From assembly GCA_041399085.1 (NCBI GenBank), contig JAWKTM010000121.1, forward strand, positions 1 through 9,676: DNA of 9,676 nucleotides. The letters are read 5' to 3'. Position numbers and translations under genes: made by a program. Shown in pieces: positions 1 through 6,356 of the stretch. Position 1 is the first letter of the stretch; each line of letters begins with the position of its first letter. Under the pieces are notes generated by a model. The model had not been told where the DNA came from, did not search any database, and worked only from the letters and a program-made list of their open reading frames with translations. Source of the stretch: JAWKTM01 sp041399085 (GTDB lineage: Bacteria; Planctomycetota; Planctomycetia; Pirellulales; Pirellulaceae).

Positions 1-72
1 GCGGGCCGGATTTTGGCGAGCGAATCTGGATGGTTGCGGCGTGGACGGGAACCACGTGCGGGCGCGGCGTGT

Positions 73-78
73 TACAAT
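73..78 (+). promoter_or_regulatory. Candidate -10 box (TACAAT) upstream of the MFS gene
   Basis: TACAAT lies about 48 nt before the chosen ATG of the transporter gene and differs from the sigma-70 consensus TATAAT by one base. No good -35 hexamer stands at 16-18 nt upstream, so this rests on the -10 match and its position alone. Confidence 0.35.
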
Positions 79-125
79 CCGCTTCCTGTTTCGTTTGCCC
101 GCCGACTCGCAAGATGCCGCTCGCC

Positions 126-1574
126 ATGAACCAAACTCCCTCGTCCACCGAACATCCGGCTGCCGAGCCGCTCGACCAGTCCCGCCTGCCTTGGTACGCG
201 GGGATCACGAACTATCAGTGGCTGGTCCTGGTGATCGCTTCGTTGGGTTGGGTGTTCGACGTATTCGAGGGGCAGATTTTTGTCGCGTCGATGCGCGATG
301 CGATGCCCGCGTTGTTAAGCCAATCGGCGGGCGAGACGATTAGCGCCGACAGCCCGATAGTGACGCGGTGGAACGACTGGGCGTTTGGCAGCTTTCTGCT
401 GGGCGGCGCGTTCGGCGGCGTGTTGTTCGGCGTCGTTAGCGACAAGATCGGTCGCTCGCGGACGATGATCGTGACGATCTTGTTTTACTCTCTGTTCACG
501 TGCGTTACGGCTTTCGCCCAATCGGCGTGGCAGATGGTGGTGTTGCGATTTCTGGTCGCGATGGGAGTGGGAGGCGAATGGGCCGTGGCATCGGCGATGG
601 TGGCGGAAGTGATGCCCGCGCGATCGCGGTCGGTGATGAGTTCGATCTTTCATGCTTCCAGCGTGTTCGGAACGCTGTTGGCCGCCGCGGCGGGAGCGAC
701 GATCGTGGCCAATCCCGACTTGGGGCCATCGGCTTGGCGCTGGGGCTTTGCCATCGGAGTGTTGCCCGCGCTGTTGACGATCTGGGTTCGGTGGAAACTT
801 CGCGAGCCCGAACAATGGGTGCAGGCTCGCGAGCGGGCGGCCAAAGACGAAGCGGAGCAAACGGGACGCTTGAGCGAGTTGTTCAGCGGCGTGAATCTGC
901 GAGCCACGATTGTGGGCGTGACGCTGTCTTCCATCGGGCTCGTCACGTTTTGGGGAGTTCACATCTACGGCAAGAATGCGCTGATGCGCAACGCCGAGGG
1001 CGCGGCGCTAGCGGCCGAAGGCGTTGTTCCGCCGCCGCCTGACGACCCAGACGCGGCGGCAGCTCACAAAGCCGCCAAACGCGAGGCATTGACCAAACAC
1101 GCGCCGGCGATCAAGCGGGCCGAGATGTTGAGCATGGTGTTGAACACAATCGGCGGCGGGTTGGGACTGGTGTTGTTCGGCACGATCTCCAACCGCTTAG
1201 GGCGCCGAGGGGCGTTCATTTTGTATCATGCCGTGGCGTTCTTCATGGTGTTGTTGCTGTTCCAAGTGCTGATTGCCAATCAGGTCGGCAGTTTATGGTT
1301 GGCTCTGTTTCTGCCGATCTTCGGCTTCTTTACGCTCGGGATGCACGCGGGCTATGCGGTATATTTTCCGGAGCTGTATCCGACTCGCCTGCGCGGCACG
1401 GGGGCCGGTTTCTGCTTCAACATGGGCCGACTAGCGACGGCGGCAGCATTCTTTGGCTTCGGCGCCACATCGATCGGGGTCGACCAAAAGGCGATGTACC
1501 TGGCTCCGTTGTATCTGTTAGGCGTCGTGGTCGTATTGTTTGGACGCGAGACGCGCGGGACCGAATTGGAATAG
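126..1574 (+). CDS. MFS transporter, 12 TM, metabolite/sugar-acid type, substrate unknown
   Basis: Predicted inner-membrane secondary transporter of the major facilitator superfamily, 482 aa from the ATG at 126. A nearby ATG at 114 (486 aa) cannot be excluded, and neither has a Shine-Dalgarno. The frame is open further left, but that part reads as Cys/Arg-rich noise. TM1 is about 31-53. The MFS loop motif GVVSDKIGRSR is at 102-112 and its second-half counterpart GTISNRLGRR at 352-361, showing the two six-helix halves. GGEW at 149-152, an E-x-M-P-x-R-x-R segment at 161-168 and PELYPTRLRGTG at 415-426 are typical of the metabolite:H+ symporter and sugar/SLC22-like branches. The C-terminus GRETRGTELE resembles the PETKG end of that group. 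A hydrophilic insert at about 284-333, with four prolines and an Ala/Lys-rich run, separates TM7 and TM8 and is longer than usual. The substrate cannot be read from sequence; aromatic acid, nicotinate or dicarboxylate are possible. The gene appears monocistronic. Confidence 0.9.
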   Translation: MNQTPSSTEHPAAEPLDQSRLPWYAGITNYQWLVLVIASLGWVFDVFEGQIFVASMRDAMPALLSQSAGETISADSPIVTRWNDWAFGSFLLGGAFGGVLFGVVSDKIGRSRTMIVTILFYSLFTCVTAFAQSAWQMVVLRFLVAMGVGGEWAVASAMVAEVMPARSRSVMSSIFHASSVFGTLLAAAAGATIVANPDLGPSAWRWGFAIGVLPALLTIWVRWKLREPEQWVQARERAAKDEAEQTGRLSELFSGVNLRATIVGVTLSSIGLVTFWGVHIYGKNALMRNAEGAALAAEGVVPPPPDDPDAAAAHKAAKREALTKHAPAIKRAEMLSMVLNTIGGGLGLVLFGTISNRLGRRGAFILYHAVAFFMVLLLFQVLIANQVGSLWLALFLPIFGFFTLGMHAGYAVYFPELYPTRLRGTGAGFCFNMGRLATAAAFFGFGATSIGVDQKAMYLAPLYLLGVVVVLFGRETRGTELE

Positions 1575-1664
1575 GCAAGCGGTAAACGCCACCTGCCTCA
1601 GCCAATGAATGGGCATCGGAAGCGGACGAGACGAAGATTCGCGAAAGCTCAGCGAACAGTCGTA

Positions 1665-1704
1665 TCCGCCGCTGTTGCTTGTCTGGCGGACGCGATTGCC
1701 GTCC
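1665..1704. other. Two abutting hairpin-forming inverted repeats downstream of the MFS gene
   Basis: TCCGCC (1665-1670) pairs with GGCGGA (1685-1690), and GGACG (1688-1692) pairs with CGTCC (1700-1704). The two stems overlap by three bases and so are mutually exclusive. No T-tract follows, so this is not a standard intrinsic terminator, although it lies 90-130 nt after the transporter stop codon. The rest of 1575-1758 shows no gene. Confidence 0.3.
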
Positions 1705-1792
1705 GAATTGCCGAGGAAGCCAGGCATCCCAAGAAACCCCATTCGGCGTCATAAATCACTGTAAGGGAAAGGTTCGAGAACCGCCCAGTCAT

Positions 1793-2161
1793 GCGGTGTC
1801 TAGCAACCGATGTCTGTCCAAGTTCCGTGCCCGAGCCTTGGGCCCGAGTTTGGGTGCGCCCATGAACGGGCGACATAGCGTGTTGTTTCGCATTTTGCGG
1901 GCTTTCCAGCTTCTTTCGCTCTTGTCCCGAATTCTTCTGCCTGCCATTCCTTTGCCCCCGTTTCTCCGTCACGTCGCATAGTCGTCCACGACATGAATCG
2001 GTCCGGTAATCGCCTCGGGGCATGCAAGGCGGTTTTCATTCGATCGGATAGACTGACGGGGGCAACGGGCAAAGGAATTGTTGGGGCAGAAGAATGATTG
2101 GTGGAGGAGTTGGCGACGATGGCGAGGATAAGCATTGTCGTAAAGGAGTCGGCCCAGTCAC
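1793..2161. repeat. Tandem repeat copy A, with inverted-repeat element 1931-2095
   Basis: First full unit, 369 bp. ATTCTTCTGCC at 1931-1941 is the reverse complement of GGCAGAAGAAT at 2085-2095. Inside these, ATTCCTTTGC (from 1946) matches GCAAAGGAAT (ending 2078), and CCCCCGT matches ACGGGGG (from 2056). The unit ends with a linker (GACGATGGCGAGGATAAGC, then TAAAGGAGTCGGCCCAG) shared with copy C but absent from copy B. Confidence 0.85.
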
Positions 2162-2499
2162 GCGGTGTCTCGCAACCGATGTCTGCCCCAGTTCCGAGCC
2201 CGAGCCTTGGACCCAAGTTTGGTGCGGCTTCATGAACGGGCGACATAGCGTGTGCCTCGCATTTGTCTTTCGCTTCTTTCGCTCTTGTCCGAATTCTTCT
2301 GCCTGCCATTCCTTTGCCCCCGTTTTTACGTCACGTCGCTAGTCGCCCACACCATGAATCGGTCCGGTAATCGCCTCCAGGGCATACAAAGCGGTTTTCA
2401 TTCGATCGGATAGACTGACGGGGGCAACAGGCAAAAGAATGGTTGGGGCAGAAGAATGATTGGTGAAAGGGTTGGCGACATGAAGGAAGAACGGGAAAC
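2162..2499. repeat. Tandem repeat copy B, with inverted-repeat element 2293-2457
   Basis: Second unit, 338 bp, the shortest full copy. Its inner arm has changed (GCAAAAGAAT rather than GCAAAGGAAT) with no compensating change in the partner arm. Its final linker (GACATGAAGGAAGAACGGGA) differs from that of copies A and C, which accounts for the shorter period. Confidence 0.85.
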
Positions 2500-2865
2500 G
2501 CGGTGTCTCGCAAACGATGTCTGTCCCCAGTTCGGCACCCGAGCCTTGGACCCAAGTTTGGGTGCATACATAAACGGGCGACATGGCGTGTTGCTTCGCA
2601 TTTGTCTTTCGCTTCTTTCGCTCTTGTCCCGAATTCTTCTGCCTGCCATTCCTTTGCCCCCGTTTCTACGTCACGTTGCATAGTCGACCACACCATGAAT
2701 CGGTCCGGTAATCGCCTCGGGGCATATAAGGCGGTTTTCATTCGATCAGATGATAGATTGATTGGGGCAACGGGCAAAGGAATTGTTGGGGCAGAAGAAT
2801 GATTGGTGGAGGGTCGGCGACGATGGCGAGGATAAGCTTTGTCCTAAAGGAGTCGGCCCAGCCAT
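2500..2865. repeat. Tandem repeat copy C, with inverted-repeat element 2633-2800
   Basis: Third unit, 366 bp. It shares CACACCATGAATCGG and CCTTGGACCCAAG with copy B, but its terminal linker is the copy A type, so it is a mosaic. A small insertion (GATGATAGATTGATTGG) sits where the other copies have GGATAGACTGACGG. Confidence 0.85.
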
Positions 2866-3178
2866 GCGGTGTCTCGCAACCGATGTCTGTCGAGTTCGCA
2901 CCCGAGCCTTGGGCCTCGAGTTTGGGTGCGCCATGAACGGGCGACATAGCGTGTTGCTTCGCATTTGCCTTTCGCTTCTTTCGCTCTTGTCCCGAATTCT
3001 TCTGCCTGCCATTCCTTTGCCCCCGTTTCTCACGTCACGTCGCCTAGTCGCCTACGACATGAATCGCTCCGGTAGTCGCCTCGGGGCATACAAGGCGGTT
3101 TTCATTCGATCGGATAGACTGACGGAGGCAACGGGCAAAGGAATGGTTGGGGCAGAAGAATGATTGGTGGAGGGTTGC
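2866..3178. repeat. Tandem repeat copy D, truncated at its right end, with inverted-repeat element 2996-3161
   Basis: Last unit, about 313 bp. It matches the other copies through GGGGCAGAAGAATGATTGG and then diverges into unique sequence without the terminal linker. It shares ACGACATGAATCG with copy A. Near its left end CGCACCC (2893-2899) and GGGTGCG (2923-2929) are perfect reverse complements flanking a partly paired segment. This extra hairpin is only partly kept in the other copies. Confidence 0.8.
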
Positions 3179-3231
3179 CGACCTTTTTCTGGGGCTATCC
3201 GACCAATCCCAAAAGCGGACTTGAATTGCCT

Positions 3232-3462
3232 CAGTTCGTCGTTGAATTGCTTCAATTCAACGACGAACTGCACCAATTCGACGACGAATTCTTGCAGTTC
3301 AAGGGCGAATCGCCGCAGTTCAACGACGAATTGCGCCAGTTCGACAATGAACCGCGATAGTTCAACGATGACTTACGCCAATTCGACGATGAATTGCGCC
3401 AGTTCAACGATGAACTGCGTCAGTTCAACGACGACTTGAGCCAATTCGACGATGAATTGCCG
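3232..3462. repeat. Eleven tandem 21-bp repeats with internal dyad symmetry
   Basis: Units start at 3232 and every 21 bp to 3442. The consensus is CARTTC, six bases (mostly AACGAY or GACGAY), GAAYTG, then three variable bases. Units at 3379, 3400 and 3442 are perfect inverted repeats (for example CAATTC...GAATTG). Those at 3232 and 3316 pair with one G-U wobble, and those at 3295, 3358 and 3421 are broken. In the + frame beginning with ATG at 3160 the array would read as heptads QF(N/D)DEL(R), with F and L spaced 4 and 3 as in a coiled coil, but unit 7 begins TAG instead of CAG (3358-3360). Other frames are also open over much of the array, as expected of a 21-bp periodic sequence, so coding is doubtful. 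It may be a decayed repeat gene or a structural DNA/RNA element lying 105 bp past the stop of the leftward acetyltransferase gene. Confidence 0.88.
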
Positions 3463-3567
3463 CAAGACGACGACGCGGTGCATCGGATGCATTGCGGCGT
3501 GTACGGCGTGCCCGACGCTCTATTCGCTGCGAGTGGCTTGTGGGCCGGGAGTTGCGGGCCGGTCGGA

Positions 3568-4524
3568 TTACGCGCCGAGCGGCTTCACCAGCACTTGGCC
3601 GAAATCTTCGACTTCATAGCCGAGCTTGGCCAGAAGACGGATCGCCGGTTGGTTGGTTTCATCCATCAAGGTTTCGACCAAGGTAAAGCCCTGCGTCTGG
3701 AGCTGCTTGAGCGATTCGCAGAGCAAGAATGTGGCCAGCCCCTGACGGCGGCAATCGGCTTCGCAGATGATTCGCGACAACGTCGCCGCGTGGACGCCCC
3801 AACTGCTGGCCAGTGGCTCCAGGTCCAGATATTCCACGGATGCCACGATTCGCCCGCCGCGCGCGGTGAGGTCGAAACGCGTGCGGTTCATTTGGCCGAG
3901 CGTGCAGGCTTCCCACCAGGAATCGGGATTGGGATCCAGGTGCGTCGTCATTTGGCACTGTCGGCGAACTTGCAGTTGTTGCCGATTCACGAGCGGGCGG
4001 AACGACGACAGCGACGCTCGCATCACCACTTGTCGAGCCACCGACTGATAGCCGGCCGCTTGAAACCAGCCGAGCAGCGCCGCGTCGGATTCCAGCACGC
4101 CGGGCAGCCGGCCGCCGCCGTACATGCCGTGATAGAACGGAGCGTTGGGCCAGAATCCGATCGCCGTCAGCGACGTAGCTCCGTCGGCCGCGAGCCGCGC
4201 TTCGGCTTGACGCAACAGTTCGGCCGCCAACTCCGTTCGATCGTTTCGCGGAACGACCATCAACATCGCGACAACGCCCTGCCGCGGATCGGTCGTCGAC
4301 AGATCGGCACTGGGGCCATAAGCCGTGTGAACGAAGCCGACGGGCGAGTCGCCATCGAAAGCCAACAGCAGGTGATTGCGGTCGAAGTACGGTTTTGAAA
4401 ACACGTACCGTTCCAACAGGGCCGGCGTCATCGGCTGGACCAAAGCGCGGGCTGGCGGTTGGCCTCGCCAGATTTCCGCCAAGGCCGGAGCGTCGGTATT
4501 GAGGAACGGACGAATGCGAAGCAA
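3568..4524 (-). CDS. Tandem-GNAT N-acetyltransferase, TTG start
   Basis: Predicted cytoplasmic acetyltransferase of 318 aa with two GNAT folds, an arrangement like MshD/mycothiol-synthase-type proteins; the substrate is unknown. The N-terminal domain (about 1-170) begins LRIRPFLNTDAPALAEIW, the usual first strand and helix, and has VVAMLMVVP at 84-92, but the acetyl-CoA loop is degenerate (PRNDRTELAAELL, lacking the R/Q-x-x-G-x-G/A pattern). The C-terminal domain (about 215-318) has an intact motif A, CRRQGLATFLL at 258-268, and motif B NQPAIRLLAKLGYE at 291-304, so it is probably the catalytic one. The TTG start is preferred because an in-frame TGA lies just upstream, no earlier start exists, the GNAT fold begins at residue 2, and AAGGA stands 8 nt before it. 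It lies 105 nt after the Rieske gene and could be the last member of that leftward cluster. The ORF antisense to it (3394-4398, +) is a shadow. Confidence 0.88.
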   Translation of the reverse strand: MLRIRPFLNTDAPALAEIWRGQPPARALVQPMTPALLERYVFSKPYFDRNHLLLAFDGDSPVGFVHTAYGPSADLSTTDPRQGVVAMLMVVPRNDRTELAAELLRQAEARLAADGATSLTAIGFWPNAPFYHGMYGGGRLPGVLESDAALLGWFQAAGYQSVARQVVMRASLSSFRPLVNRQQLQVRRQCQMTTHLDPNPDSWWEACTLGQMNRTRFDLTARGGRIVASVEYLDLEPLASSWGVHAATLSRIICEADCRRQGLATFLLCESLKQLQTQGFTLVETLMDETNQPAIRLLAKLGYEVEDFGQVLVKPLGA

Positions 4525-4532
4525 AAGGTAAG

Positions 4533-4537
4533 TCCTT
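4533..4537 (-). promoter_or_regulatory. Ribosome binding site (AAGGA) supporting the TTG start
   Basis: AAGGA on the minus strand is separated by 8 nt from the TTG at 4524-4522. This supports the non-ATG start of the acetyltransferase gene. Confidence 0.6.
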
Positions 4538-4629
4538 CAGGATTAACGAGGCTCGCGAACGGGCATCGCGGGCCGACGGCGGGCCGCGACGCGACCAACG
4601 GCGTCTTCACCGGCCGCGCGTCGTGCGGC

Positions 4630-4947
4630 CTAAGCCAGCGAATCTAGGTCCACAAACACCTGATCGTCCTCGATTTTTACGGCGTAACGCGGTTGCTTGG
4701 CGGGCGTGCTGATCTCGTAGTCGCCTGTCTTCACGTTAACGCACAATCCGTGACGCGGGCACGTCACTACCTCGCCAGCCAGCTTGCCGCGCCCCAACGA
4801 ACCGGCCTGATGCGGGCAGCTTCCATCGAGCGCATGGAATTCGCCCGCCACGTGAAACAGGGCGATCACTTGCCCGTCCGCGACCAACTCGCGGCCTTCG
4901 CCATCTGGGCAATCGGAAGCCCGTGCCACTGAAACCCAACGTGCCAT
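4630..4947 (-). CDS. Small Rieske [2Fe-2S] ferredoxin-like protein
   Basis: A 105-aa single-domain Rieske protein, the size of dioxygenase-associated ferredoxins (BphF-like) and NirD. The cluster signature is complete: C44-P-H46, 16 residues, then C63-P-R-H66-G, i.e. C-x-H...C-x-x-H for two Cys and two His ligands. The lead-in REFHALDGSCPHQAGSLG-like stretch (actual residues 36-52) and the TGDYEI segment at 74-79 are also typical. No signal peptide or membrane segment is seen, so it is likely cytoplasmic and passes single electrons. The start at 4947 is chosen because the protein begins MARWVSVARASD, the usual first strand, with GAGGG 5 nt upstream; the open frame further upstream runs into hisS. 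It lies 53 nt after hisS. No oxygenase or nitrite reductase partner is visible in the window, so the partner is unknown. Confidence 0.9.
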   Translation of the reverse strand: MARWVSVARASDCPDGEGRELVADGQVIALFHVAGEFHALDGSCPHQAGSLGRGKLAGEVVTCPRHGLCVNVKTGDYEISTPAKQPRYAVKIEDDQVFVDLDSLA

Positions 4948-5000
4948 AACATCCCTCGAAACAATCGCCGCCGCTTCGGCCTCGCGACGACGCAAAGCCG

Positions 5001-6329
5001 TCACTTCATCAAGATTTGTTGGATCGCCTCGACCAAAGCCGCCGACCCCGTGGCCAACGACACTTCGCGGCTGTCGCCGGTCGCTAAGTTTTTGACTTGG
5101 CACTTGCGTTCGTTCAGCTCGTTCTCGCCGGCGATCAACGCCACGCGGAACCCGCGTTGGTCGGCGTACTTGAGCTGCTGGCCCAATTTCTTCGGCTCGG
5201 GAAAGACTTCCACGCCGATGCCCGCCGAACGAACTTGCGACGCGAGCGCCAGGTAGTCGTTCAACCGCTGCTTGTCGAAGTACGGCACGAACACCGGCGC
5301 GGGCGTGCGCACCGGCTCGATCAACTTCAGCTCTTCCATCGCGGCCAGCAGCCGATCAAGGCCCAACGACGCGCCGATGCCGGGCAGTTGTTGTTTCGTG
5401 AACAGCTCGGCGAGGTTGTCGTATCGGCCGCCCGAGCAAACGCTGCCGATGCCGGGCAGGTCGCCCAAGAAGGTCTCGAAGATCGCGCCGGTGTAATAGT
5501 CCAAACCGCGAGCGATCGAGACGTCGATCCGTAGCCGCTCGGCCGGTACGCCGGCCGCCGCGACGCCGCGGAGGATTTCGGCCAGCCGCGCGACGCCCGC
5601 TTCGCCTTTCTCGCTGCCGGAAACCAATGGATCGAGCCGCCGCAACACTTCGTCGTTGTCGCCGTTTAATTCCGCGAGCTTCAACACCGCATCGGATTGT
5701 TCGGTGCTGGTGCCTGCCGTGGTCGCCATCTCTTCGGCCACCTTCTCGCGGCCGATCTTGGGCAGCTTGTCCAACGCGCGAAGAATCGCCGTGGATTTGT
5801 CGGCCAGTTCCAGCTTTTCGAGCAGTCCGTTCAGCACCATGCGGTTGTTCATGCGGATCGTGAACCGCTCGAAGCCAATGGCTCGCATCAGGTCGTGAAT
5901 CACCAGCGCCGTTTCGATGTCGGCGGCCACGGACAGGGTGCCGATCGTGTCGAAGTCGCACTGCATGAATTCACGGTAGCGGCCGCGCTGCGTGTTCTCG
6001 CCGCGCCAGACGGTGGCGATGTGATATCGCTTGAAGGGCAAACCCAACTGGCCGATGTGCTGGGCGGCGAACCGAGCCAGCGGCACGGTCAGGTCGAAGC
6101 GCATGCCGACGTCGCGGCCGCCGTGATCTTGGAACCGGTAGAGCTGGCGATCGGTCTCGTCGCTTCCTTTGCCGGTCAGCACTTCCAGGTATTCCAGCGT
6201 CGGCGTGTCGATCGGGCTGAAGCCGAACGAGCGGTAAACTTGCCGAGCCGTTTCGATCAACCGCTCGCGCGGGATCATGGCTTCCGGCAGATAATCGCGG
6301 AAGCCTTTCAAAGTCCGAGGTTCAATCAT
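5001..6329 (-). CDS. hisS: Histidine--tRNA ligase
   Basis: Class II aminoacyl-tRNA synthetase that charges tRNA-His using ATP; essential and cytoplasmic. It is 442 aa, near the usual 420-450. Visible are MRFDLTVPLARF at 76-87, motif 2 around VWRGENTQRGRYREFMQCDF (107-126), the histidine-specific loop LDYYTGAIFE at 276-285, GRYDNL at 301-306, motif 3 GIGASLGLDRL at 317-327, and a C-terminal anticodon-binding domain from about 345. The wording RYHIA-V-R...GRYREF-QCDFD resembles eukaryotic/archaeal-type HisRS more than the E. coli form. The ATG at 6329 gives the standard N-terminus (TLKGFRDYLP). It starts 27 nt after the ykgJ-like stop and ends 53 nt before the Rieske gene, so it probably sits in a leftward operon. 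Confidence 0.97.
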   Translation of the reverse strand: MIEPRTLKGFRDYLPEAMIPRERLIETARQVYRSFGFSPIDTPTLEYLEVLTGKGSDETDRQLYRFQDHGGRDVGMRFDLTVPLARFAAQHIGQLGLPFKRYHIATVWRGENTQRGRYREFMQCDFDTIGTLSVAADIETALVIHDLMRAIGFERFTIRMNNRMVLNGLLEKLELADKSTAILRALDKLPKIGREKVAEEMATTAGTSTEQSDAVLKLAELNGDNDEVLRRLDPLVSGSEKGEAGVARLAEILRGVAAAGVPAERLRIDVSIARGLDYYTGAIFETFLGDLPGIGSVCSGGRYDNLAELFTKQQLPGIGASLGLDRLLAAMEELKLIEPVRTPAPVFVPYFDKQRLNDYLALASQVRSAGIGVEVFPEPKKLGQQLKYADQRGFRVALIAGENELNERKCQVKNLATGDSREVSLATGSAALVEAIQQILMK

Positions 6330-6356
6330 GCGTCTTCATCACTTCCACACGCCGCT

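Larger units (their letters stand above)
1759..3178. repeat. Tandem array of four ~340-370 bp non-coding repeat units
   Basis: Four diverged copies follow each other directly. Taking the word GCGGTGTCT (GCGGTGTCTA in the first) as anchor, copies begin at 1793, 2162, 2500 and 2866, giving periods of 369, 338 and 366 bp. The final copy stops near 3178. Shared blocks in order are: GCAACCGATGTCTG; GAGCCTTGG; AACGGGCGACAT; CGCTTCTTTCGCTCTTGTCC; AATTCTTCTGCCTGCCATTC; a GTCACGT block; ATGAATCGGTCCGGTAATCG; GGTTTTCATTCGATC; GGGGCAGAAGAATGATTGG. About 35 bp before the first anchor (1759-1792) resemble the end of a unit, so the array may start with a fragment. Small indels (1-4 bp) differ between copies and shift all frames, which argues against protein coding. 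No transposase or target-site duplication was seen. The role is unknown. Confidence 0.9.

Noticed and set aside
1771..1782. GGTTC-GA-GAACC resembling a tRNA T-arm
   Set aside because: The loop is only 2 nt and no acceptor, D or anticodon arms can be placed around it.
1800..3033. Several 80-170 codon open frames on the minus strand in the tandem repeats, similar to each other (for example stretches with NHSSAPTI)
   Set aside because: They are similar only because the DNA is repeated. Indels between copies shift the frame, and homologous stretches appear in different frames, so they are likely spurious.
1759..3178. CRISPR array
   Set aside because: The unit is hundreds of bases long, there is no short repeat/unique spacer alternation, and there are no cas genes.
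3232..3462. CRISPR-like short repeat array
   Set aside because: The 21-bp units abut with no unique spacers between them, so this is a simple tandem repeat.
3479..3491. TGCATC-G-GATGCA palindrome near the end of the 21-bp array
   Set aside because: Short, single, and not followed by a T-tract; not enough to call an operator or terminator.
3394..4398. Long + strand open frame (334 codons) beginning in the 21-bp repeats and running antisense to the acetyltransferase gene
   Set aside because: Its larger part is the complement of a gene with clear GNAT motifs, it shows no recognisable domain, and its start lies within the repeat array.
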